This document shows, one piece after another, positions 7,648-9,020 of a stretch of 9,020 nucleotides of DNA. The translations under genes were made by a program, and so were the position numbers. Location: positions 1 to 9,020 of the forward strand of contig CAMCFM010000138.1 of assembly GCA_945874095.1 (NCBI GenBank), given 5' to 3'. Every line of letters starts with the position of its first letter. Position 1 is the stretch's first letter. Under the pieces are notes generated by a model. The model was not told the origin of the DNA and searched no databases. It worked only from the letters and a program-made list of their open reading frames with translations. This stretch comes from Candidatus Kuenenia stuttgartensis. GTDB taxonomy: Bacteria; Planctomycetota; Planctomycetia; Isosphaerales; Isosphaeraceae.

Positions 7648-7690
7648 GCTAAGGATCAGGCCGAAAATCACTTCCGGTTTTTAGGCCAAT
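7648..7690 (+). repeat. Left terminal inverted repeat of the cassette
   Basis: This 43-bp arm pairs with the reverse complement of 8227-8270. By hand alignment the outer 36 positions differ at only four, and the inner end is looser with one indel. Conserved cores are CAGGCCGA and ACTTCCGGTTTTTA. The arm also has internal pairing (GGCC at 7659-7662 with GGCC at 7684-7687, plus AAAA with TTTT). It may act as a terminator for the isomerase gene, which ends at 7633. Confidence 0.8.
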
Positions 7691-7711
7691 CTTGGCCAAG
7701 CAGAACTTGGC
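7691..7711 (+). repeat. Short hairpin between left terminal repeat and first module
   Basis: CTTGGCCAAG (7691-7700) is a perfect 10-bp palindrome. Its right half also pairs as GCCAAG (7695-7700) with CTTGGC (7706-7711) across a five-base loop, so two mutually exclusive hairpins are possible. It is not repeated elsewhere in the cassette. Confidence 0.5.
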
Positions 7712-7717
7712 TGTTAT

Positions 7718-7763
7718 CTAGCCGGTCTTGGCGCTAGCCCCGGTTTGATTGGTTTGGGTTTAT
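7718..7763 (+). repeat. First, shortened repeat module
   Basis: This module starts with the common left-arm motif (7718-7744) but lacks the right arm. The motif is followed by GATTGGTTTGGGTTT. The last module (8198 onward) has a similar continuation, AATTGGTTTT, so the two end modules resemble each other more than the internal ones. Two tandem copies of CTAGCCGCT (7764-7772 and 7773-7781) separate it from the first full repeat. Confidence 0.65.
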
Positions 7764-7772
7764 CTAGCCGCT

Positions 7773-7921
7773 CTAGCCGCTCTTGGCGCTAGCCCCGGTT
7801 CATTATCTTCTGCGAACCGGGGGCTAGATTGATACATCCCGGTTATTAATCTTCTGCGAACCGAGGGCTAGCGCCCGGCGGCTAGATTCAAACCAAGAAA
7901 CCGATGGCTATCGCCTCTTAC
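7773..7921 (+). repeat. 149-bp direct repeat, copy I
   Basis: This copy aligns end to end with 7922-8070, with only a few differences by eye (for example GGGGG against GTGGG after GAACC, and GAGGG against GGGGG in the second half). The left arm CTAGCCCCGGTTC (7789-7801) pairs across the 12-base loop ATTATCTTCTGC with GAACCGGGGGCTAG (7814-7827), leaving one bulged G. A second right arm (7858-7885) carries the longer complement of the left arm, so alternative short and long hairpins are possible. The copy ends with a 22-bp tail (7900-7921). Confidence 0.82.
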
Positions 7922-8070
7922 CTAGCCGGTCTTGGCGCTAGCCCCGGTTCATTATCTTCTGCGAACCGTGGGCTAGATTCATACATCCCGGTTATTAATC
8001 TTCTGCGAACCGGGGGCTAGCGCCCGGCGGCTAGATTCAAACCAAGAAACCGATGGCTATCGCCTCTTAC
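7922..8070 (+). repeat. 149-bp direct repeat, copy II
   Basis: Same length and order as copy I. The left arm is 7938-7950, the loop 7951-7962, the inner right arm 7963-7976, the full right arm 8007-8034 and the 22-bp tail 8049-8070. The inner right arm reads GAACCGTGGG rather than GAACCGGGGG, which weakens the short hairpin. The outer right arm has the uninterrupted GGGGG that copy I lacks, which strengthens the long hairpin. Confidence 0.82.
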
Positions 8071-8197
8071 CTAGCCGGTCTTATCGCTAGCCCCGGTTAA
8101 TTATCTTTTGCGAACCGGGGGCTAGCGCCCGGCGGCTAGATTCAAACCAAGAAACCGTTGGCTATCGCCTGTTACACCGATGGCTATCGCCTCTTAC
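8071..8197 (+). repeat. 127-bp variant repeat, copy III
   Basis: Compared with copies I and II this repeat lacks exactly one internal 44-bp segment (the inner right arm plus the following half-hairpin). It gains one extra 22-bp tail unit (149 - 44 + 22 = 127). The left arm reads CTTATCGCTAG rather than CTTGGCGCTAG. The single right arm is 8112-8139. With the inner segment gone, only the long hairpin remains. Confidence 0.8.
8154..8197 (+). repeat. Tandem pair of 22-bp tail units
   Basis: Two adjacent 22-bp units (8154-8175 and 8176-8197) differ at two positions by eye and share the core GGCTATCGCCT. The same unit occurs once at the end of copies I (7900-7921) and II (8049-8070). The core GGCTATCGCC (8182-8191) is the exact reverse complement of GGCGATAGCC (8210-8219) in the last module. 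Confidence 0.78.
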
Positions 8198-8226
8198 CTA
8201 GCCGGTCTTGGCGATAGCCCCGGTTA

Positions 8227-8270
8227 ATTGGTTTTAAAAACCGGAAGTTATTCTCGGCCTGCTCCTAAGC
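8227..8270 (-). repeat. Right terminal inverted repeat of the cassette
   Basis: This 44-bp arm is complementary to 7648-7690. On the minus strand it begins GCTTAGGAGCAGGCCGAGAA. It ends 21 bp past the stop codon of the LON-domain gene (8292), so each terminal repeat lies just beyond the stop of the gene next to it. At its inner edge CCGGTT (8220-8225) can also pair with AACCGG (8239-8244). Confidence 0.8.
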
Positions 8271-8291
8271 AGATTCTCGATAAAGCCAGAG

Positions 8292-8987
8292 TCAGTTCTG
8301 GCTGAATTTCGGTGGGAAATCACGGTCGCCGGTTTTGGAGATGTCCGAATTCTTGCCCATCAGGATTCGCATGATGCTGAGAATCTGCTCAAGGCGATTT
8401 GGGACATTGGCCTCGTTCAGCAAAGCCTGTTTGACCATCGGCGGTAGACCAAGCGACTGGGCGACCAGATCGGTCAGCATCGAAGGATCTTTGGATTCAT
8501 TGAAGACACGACGTAAGTCTTTATCAGAATTTGAAGAATAGCCTGTTTTGTCGAGCAGCCGTAGGAACCGTTCAGAAAGCTCGTCAACACTGATTTTAGC
8601 AACATCAGAATGACCGAATTCTTCGACCAGATTCACGCTGGCTTCTCTGTAAAGCCTTCCCGGGGTTCGGATTTCATCCACCAGTTTGACTCGTGTCAGG
8701 CCCGCAAGGAGCAAGTTGAATCGTCCATCAGGCAGGCGCTCGTGCTGAATGATATGGCCCATACAGCCCACCGACTCAAGGGCAGGGCCGTTGGTGGTCT
8801 CAATAATGGGCGATTTGGGCTGAATGAGGGTGATGATCCGATCGCTCAGGAGAGCATCGTTCATCATTTGGATGTATCTTGGTTCAAAAATATGGAGCGG
8901 AAGCACGGCATGAGGGAACAGAACGACGCCCCCAAGTGGGAACAATCGGGTGACGCCTCGAAATTCTTTCAGGTCGTAATCCCCCAT
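8292..8987 (-). CDS. Stand-alone LON peptidase substrate-binding domain protein
   Basis: The protein has 231 residues. The ATG at 8987-8985 is preceded on the minus strand by GGAG with a 5-nt gap. The frame stays open to the window edge, so a longer start is not excluded. The N-terminus RLFPLGGVVLFPHAVLPLHIFEPRY (residues 14-38) is the hallmark of the LON substrate-binding (LON_substr_bdg) domain. It continues through VGCMGHIIQHERLPDGRFNLLLAGLTRVKL, and a helical C-terminal part follows (about residues 120-215). No AAA+ ATPase module and no serine-lysine protease domain follow, so this is not a Lon protease. Proteins of about 200-230 residues with only this domain are common in bacteria. They are inferred to bind proteins or peptides, but a role is not established. 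It converges on the isomerase gene across the repeat cassette. Confidence 0.92.
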   Translation of the reverse strand: MGDYDLKEFRGVTRLFPLGGVVLFPHAVLPLHIFEPRYIQMMNDALLSDRIITLIQPKSPIIETTNGPALESVGCMGHIIQHERLPDGRFNLLLAGLTRVKLVDEIRTPGRLYREASVNLVEEFGHSDVAKISVDELSERFLRLLDKTGYSSNSDKDLRRVFNESKDPSMLTDLVAQSLGLPPMVKQALLNEANVPNRLEQILSIMRILMGKNSDISKTGDRDFPPKFSQN

Positions 8988-9020
8988 GCGATCTCCGGTG
9001 GGCTGGCTCGAAATCAGGCG

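Larger units (their letters stand above)
7648..8270. repeat. Intergenic repeat cassette bounded by terminal inverted repeats
   Basis: This 623-bp block fills nearly all of the 658-bp gap between two convergent genes and holds no credible coding frame. It is bounded by imperfect inverted repeats (7648-7690 and 8227-8270). Inside are a short first module (7718-7763), two 149-bp direct repeats (7773-7921, 7922-8070), a 127-bp variant (8071-8197) and a partial last module (8198-8226). The recurring left-arm motif CTAGCCGGTCTTGGCGCTAG and the right-arm motif CTAGCGCCCGGCGGCTAG are near-complementary, so every full module can form a GC-rich hairpin. I recall similar CTAGC/CCCGG-rich intergenic repeats in planctomycete genomes but cannot verify this here. 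Possible identities are a MITE or REP-like element family, a structured RNA, or a bidirectional terminator. Confidence 0.85.

Noticed and set aside
7718..8226. CRISPR array
   Set aside because: The spaced repeats are 127-149 bp, nearly identical throughout with no unique spacers, and no cas gene is nearby.
9009..9020. End of another minus-strand gene upstream of the LON-domain gene
   Set aside because: A TGA occurs in another frame there, but too few bases remain to support a coding call.

Overview
The window looks like ordinary chromosomal DNA of a planctomycete (Planctomycetota). This is inferred from three things: the two-domain FAD/Fe-S oxidoreductase of about 1010 residues, a cysteine-rich two-helix membrane protein of a type I associate with planctomycetes, and dense CTAG/CCGG-rich inverted repeats between genes. 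No rRNA or other marker is present to prove the phylum. Base composition is moderate, roughly 50-55% GC by eye, and start codons are mixed (ATG, GTG, TTG). No tRNA, rRNA, CRISPR array, insertion sequence or phage gene was seen.

Layout: (1) Positions 1-147 hold the last 48 codons of a glutathionylspermidine synthase-like ATP-grasp protein that begins outside the window. (2) After an AT-rich spacer of about 190 bp come three plus-strand genes: a small zinc-ribbon/two-helix membrane protein (342-836), a large FAD-linked dehydrogenase fused to an Fe-S/CCG-domain protein (919-3948), and a DUF1801-type protein with a TTG start (3973-4386). (3) A MATE-family efflux transporter (4388-5773, minus strand) converges on the DUF1801 gene with one base between the stop codons. 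(4) The MATE gene is divergent from folD (5882-6763), which is followed by a sugar-phosphate isomerase/epimerase-type TIM-barrel gene (6812-7633). (5) The 658-bp gap between that gene and the convergent LON-domain gene (8292-8987, minus strand) is filled by an elaborate repeat cassette.

The genes do not form one pathway. FolD supplies one-carbon units on tetrahydrofolate. The FAD/Fe-S protein probably oxidises a D-2-hydroxyacid and passes electrons to a carrier. The MATE protein exports small molecules. The LON-domain protein, the DUF1801 protein and the zinc-ribbon membrane protein have no role I can assign with confidence.

The most unusual structure is the cassette at 7648-8270. Imperfect terminal inverted repeats of about 43 bp bound 149-bp direct repeats, and each repeat can fold into long GC-rich hairpins. 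The third repeat differs from the first two by exactly one 44-bp deletion and one 22-bp tandem duplication. It could be a family of non-autonomous (MITE/REP-like) intergenic elements, a structured RNA, or a bidirectional transcription barrier between two convergent genes. The sequence alone does not decide between these.
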